From Terrisporobacter vanillatitrophus (GTDB taxonomy: Bacteria > Bacillota > Clostridia > Peptostreptococcales > Peptostreptococcaceae), in assembly GCF_051148895.1 (NCBI RefSeq), contig NZ_CP154625.1, forward strand, positions 930,001 to 994,000: a stretch of DNA of 64,000 nucleotides. The letters run 5' to 3'. The translations under genes and the position numbers were made by a program. The first letter of the stretch is position 1. Each line of letters starts with the position of its first letter. This document shows, piece after piece, positions 53,365 through 62,713 of the stretch. The notes beneath the pieces were generated by a model that did not search any database, had not been told where the DNA came from, and saw only the letters and a list, made by a program, of their open reading frames with translations.

Positions 53365-54369
53365 ATGAGAGTTGCAGGATTTGGAGAGATAATGCTTAGA
53401 TTATCTACAAATAAAGGACAAATGATAACACAGTGCAATAGTTTTAATGCTAATTATGGTGGAGGAGAAGCTAATGTTTTAGTTTCTTTATCTAACTATG
53501 GAGTAGATACTAGAATGTTAACATGTGTTTCAAATGATGATATAGGAAAAAGCATTACAAATTATTTAAGAAGTCACAATGTAGATACAAATTTTATAAA
53601 TAAAAGTGATAAAAGAACGGGAATATATTTTTTACAAGTAGGTAGTGGAAATAGAGCATCTAAGGTGATTTATGATAGAGCTGATTCTGCCTTTGCCAAT
53701 ATGAAAGTGGATGATTTAGATATAGAAAAAGCTTTAGAAGGAGTGGATATTTTCCATTTTTCTGGCATAACTTTAGCTCTTTCTCATGAGCTTAGAAAAT
53801 TAACTATGCAAATATTAGAACATTGTAAGAAAAATAATATAATGGTTAGTTATGACTCAAACTACAGAGCAAAGTTATGGACTTTGGAAGAGGCTAGAAA
53901 AGCTACTTTAAAAATATTGCCTTATGTAAATTTATTATCAGCTGGAATACTAGATGCTGAGAATATTTTATTGATGAACAGTAATTTAGAAGATAAACAG
54001 GAAAAATTAAAATACTACTATGATGAAATAAGCAAAACTTATCCAAATATTAAGTATATGTTTTCTTCTATGAGAAATATAGTATCATCTTCAGTAAATA
54101 ATTTACAATGTAATTACTATATAGATGGGCGTTTATTCTTATCTTCAGTTATAACAATTGACGATATAGTTGATAGAGTTGGTGGTGGAGATAGCTTAAC
54201 TGCAGGAATAATTTACTCTATTATAAATAATAAAAAGCCAGAATATATTTGTGAATTTGCCACTGCTGCTTCAGTTTTAAAACATAGCATTCACGGAGAT
54301 GCCAACTTAGTCTCTGTGGAGGATGTGGAAAACTTAATGTATAATGGAGTAGGAAAAATATCACGCTAA
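53365..54369 (+). CDS. kdgK: 2-keto-3-deoxygluconate kinase
   Basis: A 334-residue PfkB-family kinase phosphorylating KDG to KDPG. It has GFGEIMLRLS at the N-terminus, the PfkB signature 1 region NYGGGEANV, and the C-terminal ATP/active-site block VDRVGGGDSLTAGI with the catalytic aspartate. The ATG at 53365 follows TAGGGGT; the frame to 53344 lies inside kdgA. It completes uxaB-uxaA-kdgK-kdgA within the locus. Confidence 0.92.
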   Translation: MRVAGFGEIMLRLSTNKGQMITQCNSFNANYGGGEANVLVSLSNYGVDTRMLTCVSNDDIGKSITNYLRSHNVDTNFINKSDKRTGIYFLQVGSGNRASKVIYDRADSAFANMKVDDLDIEKALEGVDIFHFSGITLALSHELRKLTMQILEHCKKNNIMVSYDSNYRAKLWTLEEARKATLKILPYVNLLSAGILDAENILLMNSNLEDKQEKLKYYYDEISKTYPNIKYMFSSMRNIVSSSVNNLQCNYYIDGRLFLSSVITIDDIVDRVGGGDSLTAGIIYSIINNKKPEYICEFATAASVLKHSIHGDANLVSVEDVENLMYNGVGKISR

Positions 54370-54397
54370 AAAAAGGATCTGTATAGATCCTTTTTTT
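54368..54397 (+). terminator. Terminator of the dehydrogenase-TRAP-kdg operon
   Basis: AAAAAAAGGATCT and AGATCCTTTTTTT form a 13-bp stem with a 4-nt loop that overlaps the kdgK stop codon. Confidence 0.93.
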
Positions 54398-54430
54398 AGC
54401 TAAACTTCCTTTTCATATTTCAATATGTTT

Positions 54431-55435
54431 CTAGTAATTAAGTTCAATTTTACTGTTGTCTTTTAAATAATCATTATCCTTCATATCTATATCCTTAAAA
54501 ATAAAATCTTTCAAGACAGAGACTGAATTTACATCATATAGCCATACCCAGCCAGCATTTTTGTAAGTACCACCTTTAACATGAACATCATCTATAATAG
54601 GGAATTGTCCTTGTTTAACATTGTTAACTGCTCCAGATGAGTAGGCATTGGCAGCCAAATTCAAAATTTCTGAAGATGTAACATTTGTTGAGTAGTATGG
54701 AGCCAACTCTTTAAGATTTTTGTCCTGAGTTGATGTAGCTTTACTTTTTATATCTCTCAAAACTGACATAAGGACTTCTCGTTGTCTTGAATCTCTATTA
54801 ATAGCATTATCTGAATATCTTATTCTAGTATAGGCTATAGCTTGGTATCCATTAAGCTTTTGTACGCCTGTTGAGTCTAAAAGTTTCATATCACCCTTAT
54901 TTTCATAAGTACAACTTTCATAAGAAGCAGGAATTAGATTATTTACAGCTTTCAGTTCATGCTGCTCCACACTTACTTCAACTCCACCTAAGACAAATAT
55001 AATATTCATTAAATTATCAAAATCTACTTGTATGTATTTATATAGCTCAATTCCAAAATTATTTTTTATTGTTTTAAATAACAAATCCTGTTTTCCCCAG
55101 AAATATGCCTCATTAAGTTTACCTTTTCCATATCCAGGAATATCAACATAAGTATCACGAGCTAATGATGTAAGCTTTATACTTTTGTTTTTCATGTCTA
55201 GTGTGGCAATAATCATGCAGTCTGATCTAAAGGCTTCTTCCTTTTCCCTACCATCAGTTCCAAGTAATAAAATATTTGTAATATTATTTGAAGTATTTTG
55301 AGATGAGGAATTATCTGTACTTGAATTTTTATTATTTTGTAAAGCCCAGAAAGTAATACAAGGTATGCCTATAAGCAGTAAAAGTAATACTAGAGTAATT
55401 GTTTTTAAGTTAAAATTCTTTTGTGTTTTTGCCAA
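54431..55435 (-). CDS. LytR-CpsA-Psr (LCP) family cell-wall ligase
   Basis: 334 residues, TTG start behind AAGGAGG. One N-terminal membrane helix (about 14-32) is followed by an extracellular LCP domain with NILLLGTDGRE, the conserved arginines in RSDCMI and SLARDTYVDIP, and RIRYSDNAINRDSRQREVL. LCP enzymes transfer lipid-linked anionic polymers to peptidoglycan, so it may attach the polysaccharide made at 1-19 kb or another wall polymer. It is monocistronic and divergent from the pseudokinase gene. Confidence 0.9.
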   Translation of the reverse strand: MAKTQKNFNLKTITLVLLLLLIGIPCITFWALQNNKNSSTDNSSSQNTSNNITNILLLGTDGREKEEAFRSDCMIIATLDMKNKSIKLTSLARDTYVDIPGYGKGKLNEAYFWGKQDLLFKTIKNNFGIELYKYIQVDFDNLMNIIFVLGGVEVSVEQHELKAVNNLIPASYESCTYENKGDMKLLDSTGVQKLNGYQAIAYTRIRYSDNAINRDSRQREVLMSVLRDIKSKATSTQDKNLKELAPYYSTNVTSSEILNLAANAYSSGAVNNVKQGQFPIIDDVHVKGGTYKNAGWVWLYDVNSVSVLKDFIFKDIDMKDNDYLKDNSKIELNY

Positions 55436-55604
55436 AGTAAGCCTCCTTTTTAATAATAAATAAATTATATCATATGGATATACTACTAAATTACTATTTT
55501 ATCCAATAAAAAATAAATTTCAACTAAATCATTTACAAAAACTGTAAATTTAGACATAATTTATTATATAGGGGATTATGTAATAATTATAGAAGGGAGT
55601 AACT

Positions 55605-56960
55605 ATGAATAACTTTAATGAAAAATATGGTAATAGGAAGCTTATAAATAGAGGTCAATGGGCAGACTCTTATAAAGCTGTAAATTCTATAACAAAGGAT
55701 GTAGTAACTTTAAATGTTATAATTAATAATATTAATGATACTGAATACATAGATAATTTAAAAAAAGAAGTAAAAATCCTAAAAGACATGGAAAATCCCA
55801 ATTTAATTTGCATAAATACCATGGGAAGTATTGTAGGGGAGGAAAATACTTATCATTATATAGAAAGTGAAAGTTTCCCTGGGATAAGTTTAAAAGAAAA
55901 ACTACAAAGTGGAAAACTTAGTGGAGTAGAAGCAATTAAAATACTTAGACAAGTGGCAGAGGGATTAAAAGAGTTTCATTTCAAAGGTCTTGTTTATGAT
56001 AAATTAAGTTGTGACAATATATATATTGATGAAAAAGGAACTGTAAAAGTAGATACTTTAGTTTATTTAGAAGAAAAATGTTTAAATAGACATTTAAAAG
56101 AAGAGTTTAGTGAAGAAATAGATATTTATTCTTTAGGAGCAGTTCTATTTGAATTAACAACAGGAAAAGAATATTCTAACTCGGTAAAATGTAAAAATGA
56201 AATTTCTGACGAAGATTTAATATGTATAATTTATAAATGCACTAATAAAAAATCAAATATGTATGAAGATTTAAATCAATTTATAAAAGATGCCAATGCT
56301 TATTTAGAGTATGGTGGAGAAAGTGCTGGTGTAGTTAGTGAAGAAATAGTAGATGAAGAAAATGATGAAGAGTATGATGAACATTATGATGAACATTATG
56401 ATGAAGACTATGAAGTGGAAATTAAGAAAAATTCTTATAAAAAACCCTTACTACTAATGACAGGTTTAGCAGGTTGTCTTTTAGTTTTCTTAATAGTGGC
56501 AACAACTATTAATGGAGGAAGTTTGTTTAATAATAGGAAAAATGATATAGAAAATACAAGTACTAAATCACCTGTTGCAACTGAGCCAAAAGAGGAAACA
56601 CCAGAAGAAGAAATACAAGAAGAGGAAGCAGTACTAGAAGAAGATGTTCTAGTGGATGAGCCGACTTCAGACGAGGATACTACTTACAGTCAGCCAGTTT
56701 ATAATAATACAGATAACAGAAATAATACATCAAAGGATTATTATCCAAACAATAATAACAACAATACAAATCATAATACTGGTAACAATAATGGAGGAGG
56801 ACAATATGCAGGAGATGATTCACAAGAAGAAACTCCAACACCAGACCAAACTCCAGACCCAGTTCCAGATCCAGAACCAGAGCCAACACCAGACCCAACA
56901 CCAGATCAAACTTCAGACTCAGGAAATGATGATGCAGAACTAGAAACAGAAACTGAATAG
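55605..56960 (+). CDS. Membrane-anchored Hanks-type pseudokinase
   Basis: 451 residues. Residues about 8-230 have a Ser/Thr kinase fold, with a DIYSLGAVLFELTTG helix intact. All catalytic motifs are changed: the beta-3 lysine position reads VTLNV (Asn37), the HRD-x-K-x-x-N loop reads YDKLSCDN (131-138), and DFG reads TLV (151-153). The glycine-rich loop is also degenerate. An acidic YDEHYDEHYDED repeat (258-269) precedes one membrane helix (281-301). The outer part is acidic and Asn/Pro/Thr-rich, without PASTA domains. It may be a scaffold or sensor in envelope control rather than a kinase. Confidence 0.8.
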   Translation: MNNFNEKYGNRKLINRGQWADSYKAVNSITKDVVTLNVIINNINDTEYIDNLKKEVKILKDMENPNLICINTMGSIVGEENTYHYIESESFPGISLKEKLQSGKLSGVEAIKILRQVAEGLKEFHFKGLVYDKLSCDNIYIDEKGTVKVDTLVYLEEKCLNRHLKEEFSEEIDIYSLGAVLFELTTGKEYSNSVKCKNEISDEDLICIIYKCTNKKSNMYEDLNQFIKDANAYLEYGGESAGVVSEEIVDEENDEEYDEHYDEHYDEDYEVEIKKNSYKKPLLLMTGLAGCLLVFLIVATTINGGSLFNNRKNDIENTSTKSPVATEPKEETPEEEIQEEEAVLEEDVLVDEPTSDEDTTYSQPVYNNTDNRNNTSKDYYPNNNNNNTNHNTGNNNGGGQYAGDDSQEETPTPDQTPDPVPDPEPEPTPDPTPDQTSDSGNDDAELETETE

Positions 56961-57278
56961 AATAAAGAACCGACCCCGTGGGTCGGTTTTGTTTTTATCT
57001 AAATTTATCCAAAATTAATATGTAACATTTATATACAATTATTTATAAAATAAATTTCATAATGTTTTATTTAAACAAGAAAACTGATACAATTTAAAAA
57101 ACAGTTTTTTGCTTAAAATGGTCAATAATGGGAATATATATATTAATTGGAAATTAGTGTTTCATTTTGTTGTACAGAAAAATGAATATATGAAAGGAAT
57201 TTTGATTAAATAAAAGAATAATTAAGGGTGAGGCGATTTTACTCCAAGTTTTAGAATAAATTATCTGGGGGAGAGGAA
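56961..57278. other. Intergenic region upstream of transglutaminase-like gene
   Basis: About 320 bases: first the terminator at 56968-56996, then AT-rich DNA with an AAAAAACAGTTTTTT palindrome (57096-57110), then the leader of the following gene ending in GGGGGAGAGG. No riboswitch consensus was recognised in it. Confidence 0.5.
56968..56996 (+). terminator. Terminator of the pseudokinase gene
   Basis: AACCGACCC and GGGTCGGTT pair over 9 bp around CGT, then TTTGTTTTT. Confidence 0.9.
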
Positions 57279-59633
57279 ATGAAAAATTTAAAGAAAAGAA
57301 TAAGTTTATTTTTATGTGTCCTATTGACTTTTAATCTGATTTCAATAGGAAATTTTAATATTTTTGCAGAAAATTCAAACTCTGCAAATCCAAAAGTAAT
57401 TTCTATTGGTACATCTAAGGATAAGGTTCAAGTTGTAAAAGAGTCAGATGGAAAAATAGTAAATCCTTTGTATGAAGGTGTGAATTTAAAAACATATTCA
57501 CCAAAATCTTCATTTAAACTTTATTCAAATAAAATTTTTTCAACTAAAGAAGAGGCTGCAAATTATTTAAAAGAAGAAATGGTAAAAAGAAGTGGTATTA
57601 TTGAATTTACAATAAAACAGAAGAATTATAGTACTTTATATACAGATTTATTTGCAATGGCAGTAGAAGATAATGAAAATGCTGATTCTAGCCAGGGAGA
57701 TTATCTTTTTAGACACTGGAGTTCTTTTTATGTTAATTGGAATGATAGTAATTCTACTGAAACAAAGTTCACCTTTGAAATGGAATATCTTTCAACATAT
57801 AATCAGGAACAACGTGTTGATTATGAAGTACAAAAAGTATTAGATGAGCTAAATGTTTATAATGAAGATGAATACACAAAAACTAAGGCTGTTCATGATT
57901 TTATTACTGAAAATATAGTGTACGATTATGCTTTACAAAAATACTCAGCATATGATGGTATTGTTTCAAAAAATGTGGTGTGTAATGGATATGCAACTCT
58001 AACTTATAAAATGATGAAGAATTTAGGTGTAAAAGTAAGATGTATTACAGGTTATGCTGGTAATGATTATCATGCGTGGAATATAGGGAAAATAGGCACA
58101 AAATGGTACAATATAGATAATACTTGGGATGCGGCTAATGGTGATTATAATTATATTTATTATACATATTTCCTGAGAAATAATGTTGAATTTCCTAATC
58201 ATAAAAGAGATGAACAATTTACTACAAAAGTATTTAATACAGCATATCCCATGTCAAAAACATCTTACAACAAAGTTGATTACAATAACGAAAAGTTTTC
58301 TTTAAATAAGCTACAAAAAACAATAGGAGTTGGAAAATCCTTTGAACTATATGGGATACAATTACCTTATGGTGATGAAATTCAATCTTTTACTAGTAGC
58401 AACGAAAATGTGGCAAAAGTAGATTCAAAAGGAAATGTAACAGGAGTAAGTTTGGGTTATGCCACAATTACTGCTAGAACTAAAAAAGGTGAAAGTGCCA
58501 CTTGTAATGTGAAGGTAAGATATGACTTAAGTAGCTGTAAAGTAACTCAAATAGGTAATGGAGAAAAATTTATATCTTATTCAGATAATTTAAAACCAAG
58601 TGTTGTAGCTATATATGATAATAAAACACTAGAAGAAGGTAAGGACTATTCCTTAGATTATGGAGAAAACACGTTAAGTGGTAAAGGAACTGTAACAGTT
58701 GTAGGCATAGGAAGTTATACTGGTAAAAAGAATGTTACATTTAAAATTTACCCAAATCAGGTTTCTGGAAGCAAAGTATTAAGCAGTACTACTAATTCTT
58801 TGAAAATTACATGGATCAAAGAAGGTGATGTAACAGGATATATAATTTATAGAGCTACATCAAAAGATGGAAACTACACTAAAGTAGTTACAGTTTCTAA
58901 TAAATCTTCCAATACTTACACAGACACAGGTCGATTAAGTGGAAAAACATATTACTATAAGATAAGAGCCTACAAAACAGTAGACAATGAAAATCTTTAT
59001 GGTGATTATTCTAGTGTTTTTTATGGAAAAACAAAATATCCATCTCAAGTTAAAAACTTAAAACAAAATTCTTCTTATAAAACTTTAGTAAAATTATCTT
59101 GGGATAAAGCAAGTTATGCCAGCGGATATAGAGTGTACAGAGCAACTAGTAAATATGGAACATACAAAAGAGTGGCCCAGCTGAGTGGTAGTACAAATAC
59201 AAAGTTTACGGATAAAAACGTATCACCAGGAAAAACATATTATTACAAAGTAAGGGCCTATAGAATCGTTGGAAAAGACAAAGATTACGGATCATACTCT
59301 ACAATATTAAAAACTAGCACAAGATGTAATACACCAGTTATTACATCTTGTACTAGTTCTAGCAAAAAAGGTGATACTAACAAAAACGGAAAAGTAAAAA
59401 TTAGCTGGAAAAAAATCAATGGAGCCTATGGATATGCAATCTACAGATCAGATAGTAAAAATGGAAGTTATAAAAGAATAAAAACCATCCAAAGTAGTTC
59501 CACTTTAAGTACTTATGATGAAGGCTTAGAAAAAGGAAAAACATATTATTACAAGATAAATGCATATAGAACGGCAGATATAGGAAACGTATACAGTTAT
59601 TATAGTAATGTAAAGTATGTAAAAGTAAAATAG
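57279..59633 (+). CDS. Secreted transglutaminase-like protein with Ig-like and FN3 repeats
   Basis: 784 residues. The signal peptide covers about 1-30 (FLCVLLTFNLISIGNFNIFA). A transglutaminase-like domain at about 195-300 carries the triad: Cys235 (VVCNGYA), His265 (DYHAWN) and Asp280 (YNIDNTWD). Residues about 340-415 are a BIG2-like Ig fold (VDSKGNVTGVSLGYATITA). Three FN3-like repeats follow, each with GYxxYRATSK/SDSK and GKTYYYKxxAYR. It is probably a wall-associated cross-linking enzyme or peptidase. No sorting signal is seen at the C-terminus. The family is common in gut Clostridia. Confidence 0.86.
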   Translation: MKNLKKRISLFLCVLLTFNLISIGNFNIFAENSNSANPKVISIGTSKDKVQVVKESDGKIVNPLYEGVNLKTYSPKSSFKLYSNKIFSTKEEAANYLKEEMVKRSGIIEFTIKQKNYSTLYTDLFAMAVEDNENADSSQGDYLFRHWSSFYVNWNDSNSTETKFTFEMEYLSTYNQEQRVDYEVQKVLDELNVYNEDEYTKTKAVHDFITENIVYDYALQKYSAYDGIVSKNVVCNGYATLTYKMMKNLGVKVRCITGYAGNDYHAWNIGKIGTKWYNIDNTWDAANGDYNYIYYTYFLRNNVEFPNHKRDEQFTTKVFNTAYPMSKTSYNKVDYNNEKFSLNKLQKTIGVGKSFELYGIQLPYGDEIQSFTSSNENVAKVDSKGNVTGVSLGYATITARTKKGESATCNVKVRYDLSSCKVTQIGNGEKFISYSDNLKPSVVAIYDNKTLEEGKDYSLDYGENTLSGKGTVTVVGIGSYTGKKNVTFKIYPNQVSGSKVLSSTTNSLKITWIKEGDVTGYIIYRATSKDGNYTKVVTVSNKSSNTYTDTGRLSGKTYYYKIRAYKTVDNENLYGDYSSVFYGKTKYPSQVKNLKQNSSYKTLVKLSWDKASYASGYRVYRATSKYGTYKRVAQLSGSTNTKFTDKNVSPGKTYYYKVRAYRIVGKDKDYGSYSTILKTSTRCNTPVITSCTSSSKKGDTNKNGKVKISWKKINGAYGYAIYRSDSKNGSYKRIKTIQSSSTLSTYDEGLEKGKTYYYKINAYRTADIGNVYSYYSNVKYVKVK

Positions 59634-59710
59634 AGAAATGAACGAAGCGAATTTTGTTATGATTTTACCTTAACAAATGATATAATGTACTTGGACAAGG
59701 AGGGGAAAAT

Positions 59711-60091
59711 ATGACAGAATTATATACAGATTTAATGATAGGATTACTTGCTGTTGTCGTAGGTTATGCAACATTAAAATACAACCTGGGCCGCCACATA
59801 GTTTTTGTTAATGAGAAAAAATATGATAATAAAAAAGTAGCCAAAGTTGCAGGGACTCATATTATGGCATATGGATTTATTACAATCATTTTATTAGTTG
59901 GTAGATATTTTACCATGGGTAATAAGGTGGGAGATGCCTTAAACAAAGCAAGTATAGCTGTGCTAGTTATCATAGGTGCAATTATGTACTACAATATACG
60001 AAAATCGTGTAAAATTGAAAAAAAAGAAGAAACAGAAATAAAAGGCATAAATAAAAAGAAGAAAAAAAAGAAAAAGAAGAAAAGAAAATAA
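59711..60091 (+). CDS. Small membrane protein with poly-lysine tail
   Basis: 126 residues with three hydrophobic segments (about 5-25, 50-70, 78-95), then a charged cytoplasmic tail ending in an uninterrupted run of ten lysines plus Arg-Lys. AAGGAGGGG precedes the ATG. I do not recognise the family. The lysine run is coded by AAA/AAG repeats and may vary by slippage. It lies between the transglutaminase-like and VanZ-like genes and has its own terminator. Confidence 0.65.
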   Translation: MTELYTDLMIGLLAVVVGYATLKYNLGRHIVFVNEKKYDNKKVAKVAGTHIMAYGFITIILLVGRYFTMGNKVGDALNKASIAVLVIIGAIMYYNIRKSCKIEKKEETEIKGINKKKKKKKKKKRK

Positions 60092-60116
60092 AATAAGAGT
60101 TTTGAATTTTATGAAA

Positions 60117-60146
60117 AGGCTATCTTATACAAGATAGTCTCTTTTT
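60117..60146 (+). terminator. Terminator after the lysine-tail gene
   Basis: AGGCTATCTT and AAGATAGTCT (10 bp, one G-T) around ATAC, followed by CTTTTT. Confidence 0.88.
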
Positions 60147-60229
60147 GTGTAAAAATGGTCTATAATATAATTTGTGACATACAATCTACTGTTAGTTTAT
60201 ACAGGAGATATTGAAAGGAGATGATAAGA

Positions 60230-60712
60230 GTGAAAAAAAGTATTTTTACAGTGTTAATTGTGATTTGGATGTTGTTTATTTTTTCCATGTCATCACAAAA
60301 TTCAGAAGTATCATCAAATACAAGTGCAAGTACCATTAAAGTGGTTTTATCAATAGTACCAAAGTTTAATGAGCAACCAGAGGAAGTTCAAGATAATGTG
60401 GTTGAAAGCCTTCAATTTATAGGTAGAAAAAGTGCTCACTTTATTGGATATATGGTTTTGGGAATTTTATCAATGCTTTTATTTTTAAAGTTTAAAAATA
60501 TAAATAAAAAGCCCCTATTTGCATTTTTACTATGTGTGATTTATGCCACTTCTGATGAAATTCATCAACTTTTTGTACCTGGAAGAACAGGTCAATTAAA
60601 AGATGTTATAATTGATTCATGTGGAAGTATTGTAGGAATTTCAATAGTTCTAATATGTATAAAATTATTAGAACTAAAGAGACGTAGGAAAAAAAGAATA
60701 AAATCCATATAA
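60230..60712 (+). CDS. VanZ-family membrane protein
   Basis: 160 residues with four hydrophobic helices and the VanZ-like signature (HFIGYMVLGIL, YATSDEIHQLFVPGRTGQLKDV). ATG 60221 directly abuts the GAAAGGAG site, so GTG 60230 with 9-base spacing is preferred. VanZ relatives are associated with low-level glycopeptide tolerance and cell-envelope functions; the biochemical role is unknown. Confidence 0.83.
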   Translation: MKKSIFTVLIVIWMLFIFSMSSQNSEVSSNTSASTIKVVLSIVPKFNEQPEEVQDNVVESLQFIGRKSAHFIGYMVLGILSMLLFLKFKNINKKPLFAFLLCVIYATSDEIHQLFVPGRTGQLKDVIIDSCGSIVGISIVLICIKLLELKRRRKKRIKSI

Positions 60713-60775
60713 AAATTGCAAAATAAAAGGTAACCATAAATAATAGTCAAATCATAAGAAGAAGGAGACAACTTT

Positions 60776-61177
60776 ATGGATAAAACCTTTATAACTATAA
60801 AACATAGAAGCAGTTTAGTTGAGTTTATAAAATATACACTTGTAGGATGTATTAATACGGCAGACTATTATTTGTCCTATTTGATTTTTATGGATATATT
60901 TAAATTTTCATATATAGTTTCATTTGTTATGGGCTATGTGGTTAGTATTGTAGGATCATATTTTTTTAATACTTACTTTACATACAAACAAAAGCCTAAT
61001 CTGAAGAAGTTTTTACTTTTTCCCCTGACTTATGTACCTAATTTTATTATCCAATATTTTGGCATAATTTATTTAGTTGATAGAGTTAATATGAATAGTA
61101 AGTTGGCACCTGTGATTACAACATTGGTGGCCACTCCCATTACTTTTTTTGTAATGAAATACGTGATAAAAAAATAA
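60776..61177 (+). CDS. GtrA-family membrane protein
   Basis: 133 residues with four hydrophobic helices and the GtrA pattern (LVEFIKYTLVGCINTADYYL, GSYFFNTYFTYK). GtrA-like proteins are thought to flip undecaprenyl-phosphate-linked sugars for envelope decoration. AAGGAGA precedes the ATG. A terminator-like hairpin follows the stop, so it is likely monocistronic. Confidence 0.84.
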   Translation: MDKTFITIKHRSSLVEFIKYTLVGCINTADYYLSYLIFMDIFKFSYIVSFVMGYVVSIVGSYFFNTYFTYKQKPNLKKFLLFPLTYVPNFIIQYFGIIYLVDRVNMNSKLAPVITTLVATPITFFVMKYVIKK

Positions 61178-61185
61178 ATGAAAGC

Positions 61186-61213
61186 ACCGACCCTTGAGGT
61201 GGGTGTTTTGTTG
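61186..61213 (+). terminator. Terminator-like hairpin
   Basis: CACCGACC and GGTGGGTG pair with one mismatch around CTTGA, followed by TTTTGTTG, between gtrA-like and the ATPase gene. Confidence 0.65.
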
Positions 61214-61231
61214 TACCATGGAGGTGATTTG

Positions 61232-62713
61232 ATGGATAATAGGATTGTAAAATTGAAAACATTGGAGTTGGAGAATTTTAAAAATGTAAAGTATGGAAAA
61301 ATTGATTTTAAAGAAGATAGGGAGTCAGGAAATATTTCTAATATTTTAGGAATATATGGTCAAAATGGATCAGGAAAGACATCTATTATAAATGCATTAT
61401 ACCTTTTTAAAATGGTTATTTCAGGTCAACCGTTAAATCCTAATTTTTGTAACTTTATTTCTTGTGATGCCAAATCTGCAGGAATTACCTTGGAATTTAG
61501 AATGATTGATAAGGAAGAAATATATAGAGTTATTTATAAATTTGAATTAAGAAAAACTTATAAAAGTGGGGCTTTTTCACAGGATTTAAACATGGAATAT
61601 GACAAAATACTAGAATTCAATCAAAGAAAAGGTGCAAGTATAGAGGACGATAAAGATATAACAGTGGAAGTTTTTAGAGAGAAGTTGACTTATTCTAAAT
61701 GGGAGGATAATCAGTGGAGAAAAAGTATAACAATTGTGGACTATGACATGGATGATAATGACTATACTTTTAGGCCTATAAAAAGCTATAAAGAGGCTGC
61801 AAATTCTACTGATAAGAAGGTAAGATTTGGTATTGCAAAGGGTCTCTCTCAAGAAAATTCTACATCCTTTATTTTTAGCCCTAAGACATTTTCTCTTTTG
61901 ATAACATCTTTTTCAAAAACTAGTCCAGAAAATAGCAAGATTATGGCTATATTAAGGAGTTTTGCGATCTTCAACCTTTTTGTTATACAAAATGATGAGT
62001 TGGGAGCTATAACAAGTAACAGAATGATTCCTATTAGTTTTATGCTGGAAAATAGAAAAGTAAATATGAGAGGAAGTATTGGACTAAACTTATTTGATGT
62101 TTCTGTTATTGATGCGGATAAGCTGGAAACTGTTAAGAAAATTTTGGAGCAAATAAATGTGGTGTTAAATACTTTAGTGCCAAAATTGAAAATAGAAATA
62201 AAAAATTATGGTAAGGAAACTTTAAATAATTCAAAAGAAGCATTTAAGGTGGAACTTTTATCTGTAAAAAATGAGAGAAAAATCCCATTGAAATATGAGT
62301 CAGAGGGAATTAAAAAGATTATTTCAATATTAAGTGTATTAATAGGAATGTATAATAATGAAAATATTTTGGTGGCAATAGATGAGTTAGATGCTGGTAT
62401 TTTTGAGTATTTACTTGGCGAAATACTTGAAATTTTAAGTAAAGGTGCCAAGGGACAGCTTATTTTCACATCACATAACTTAAGGGCCTTGGAGAAGTTA
62501 AACAAGGATTTAGTAGTATTTACAACTACAAATGAAAACAATAGATATATCAGCTTGAATAATACAAAAGTTGGTAATAATCTTCGAGATTTTTACTACA
62601 GAGGTATTATGCTTGGAGGACAGAAAGAAGACTTATACCATGAGACTAATAAATATGAGATAAACTATGCTTTTAGGAAAGCATGGATGATTGGAAATAA
62701 TGATAAAGACTAA
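61232..62713 (+). CDS. AAA/ABC-type ATPase of a putative two-gene defence module
   Basis: 493 residues. ATG 61232 follows GGAGGTGATTTG; the longer frame from 61178 runs through a terminator and is rejected. It has Walker A GQNGSGKT (43-50), a long helical middle, and a C-terminal VAIDELDAGIFEYLLGEIL (Walker B/D-loop) with TSHNLRALEKL (switch His). This is the AAA_15/AAA_21, OLD-like ATPase type paired with nucleases in AbiL, RloAB and similar systems. It overlaps the TOPRIM-like gene by 14 bases, so the products probably work together. Confidence 0.82.
   Translation: MDNRIVKLKTLELENFKNVKYGKIDFKEDRESGNISNILGIYGQNGSGKTSIINALYLFKMVISGQPLNPNFCNFISCDAKSAGITLEFRMIDKEEIYRVIYKFELRKTYKSGAFSQDLNMEYDKILEFNQRKGASIEDDKDITVEVFREKLTYSKWEDNQWRKSITIVDYDMDDNDYTFRPIKSYKEAANSTDKKVRFGIAKGLSQENSTSFIFSPKTFSLLITSFSKTSPENSKIMAILRSFAIFNLFVIQNDELGAITSNRMIPISFMLENRKVNMRGSIGLNLFDVSVIDADKLETVKKILEQINVVLNTLVPKLKIEIKNYGKETLNNSKEAFKVELLSVKNERKIPLKYESEGIKKIISILSVLIGMYNNENILVAIDELDAGIFEYLLGEILEILSKGAKGQLIFTSHNLRALEKLNKDLVVFTTTNENNRYISLNNTKVGNNLRDFYYRGIMLGGQKEDLYHETNKYEINYAFRKAWMIGNNDKD

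Noticed and set aside
56656..56943. 95-codon frame inside the pseudokinase tail
   Set aside because: Its Ile/Thr/Gln repeats simply mirror the repetitive acidic tail of the true frame.
56997..57278. c-di-GMP or other riboswitch before the secreted transglutaminase-like gene
   Set aside because: I looked for conserved aptamer cores and found none; only AT-rich DNA and a short palindrome.
61178..61231. N-terminal extension of the AAA ATPase
   Set aside because: The 18 extra codons span a terminator-like hairpin; GGAGGTGATTTG points to the ATG at 61232.
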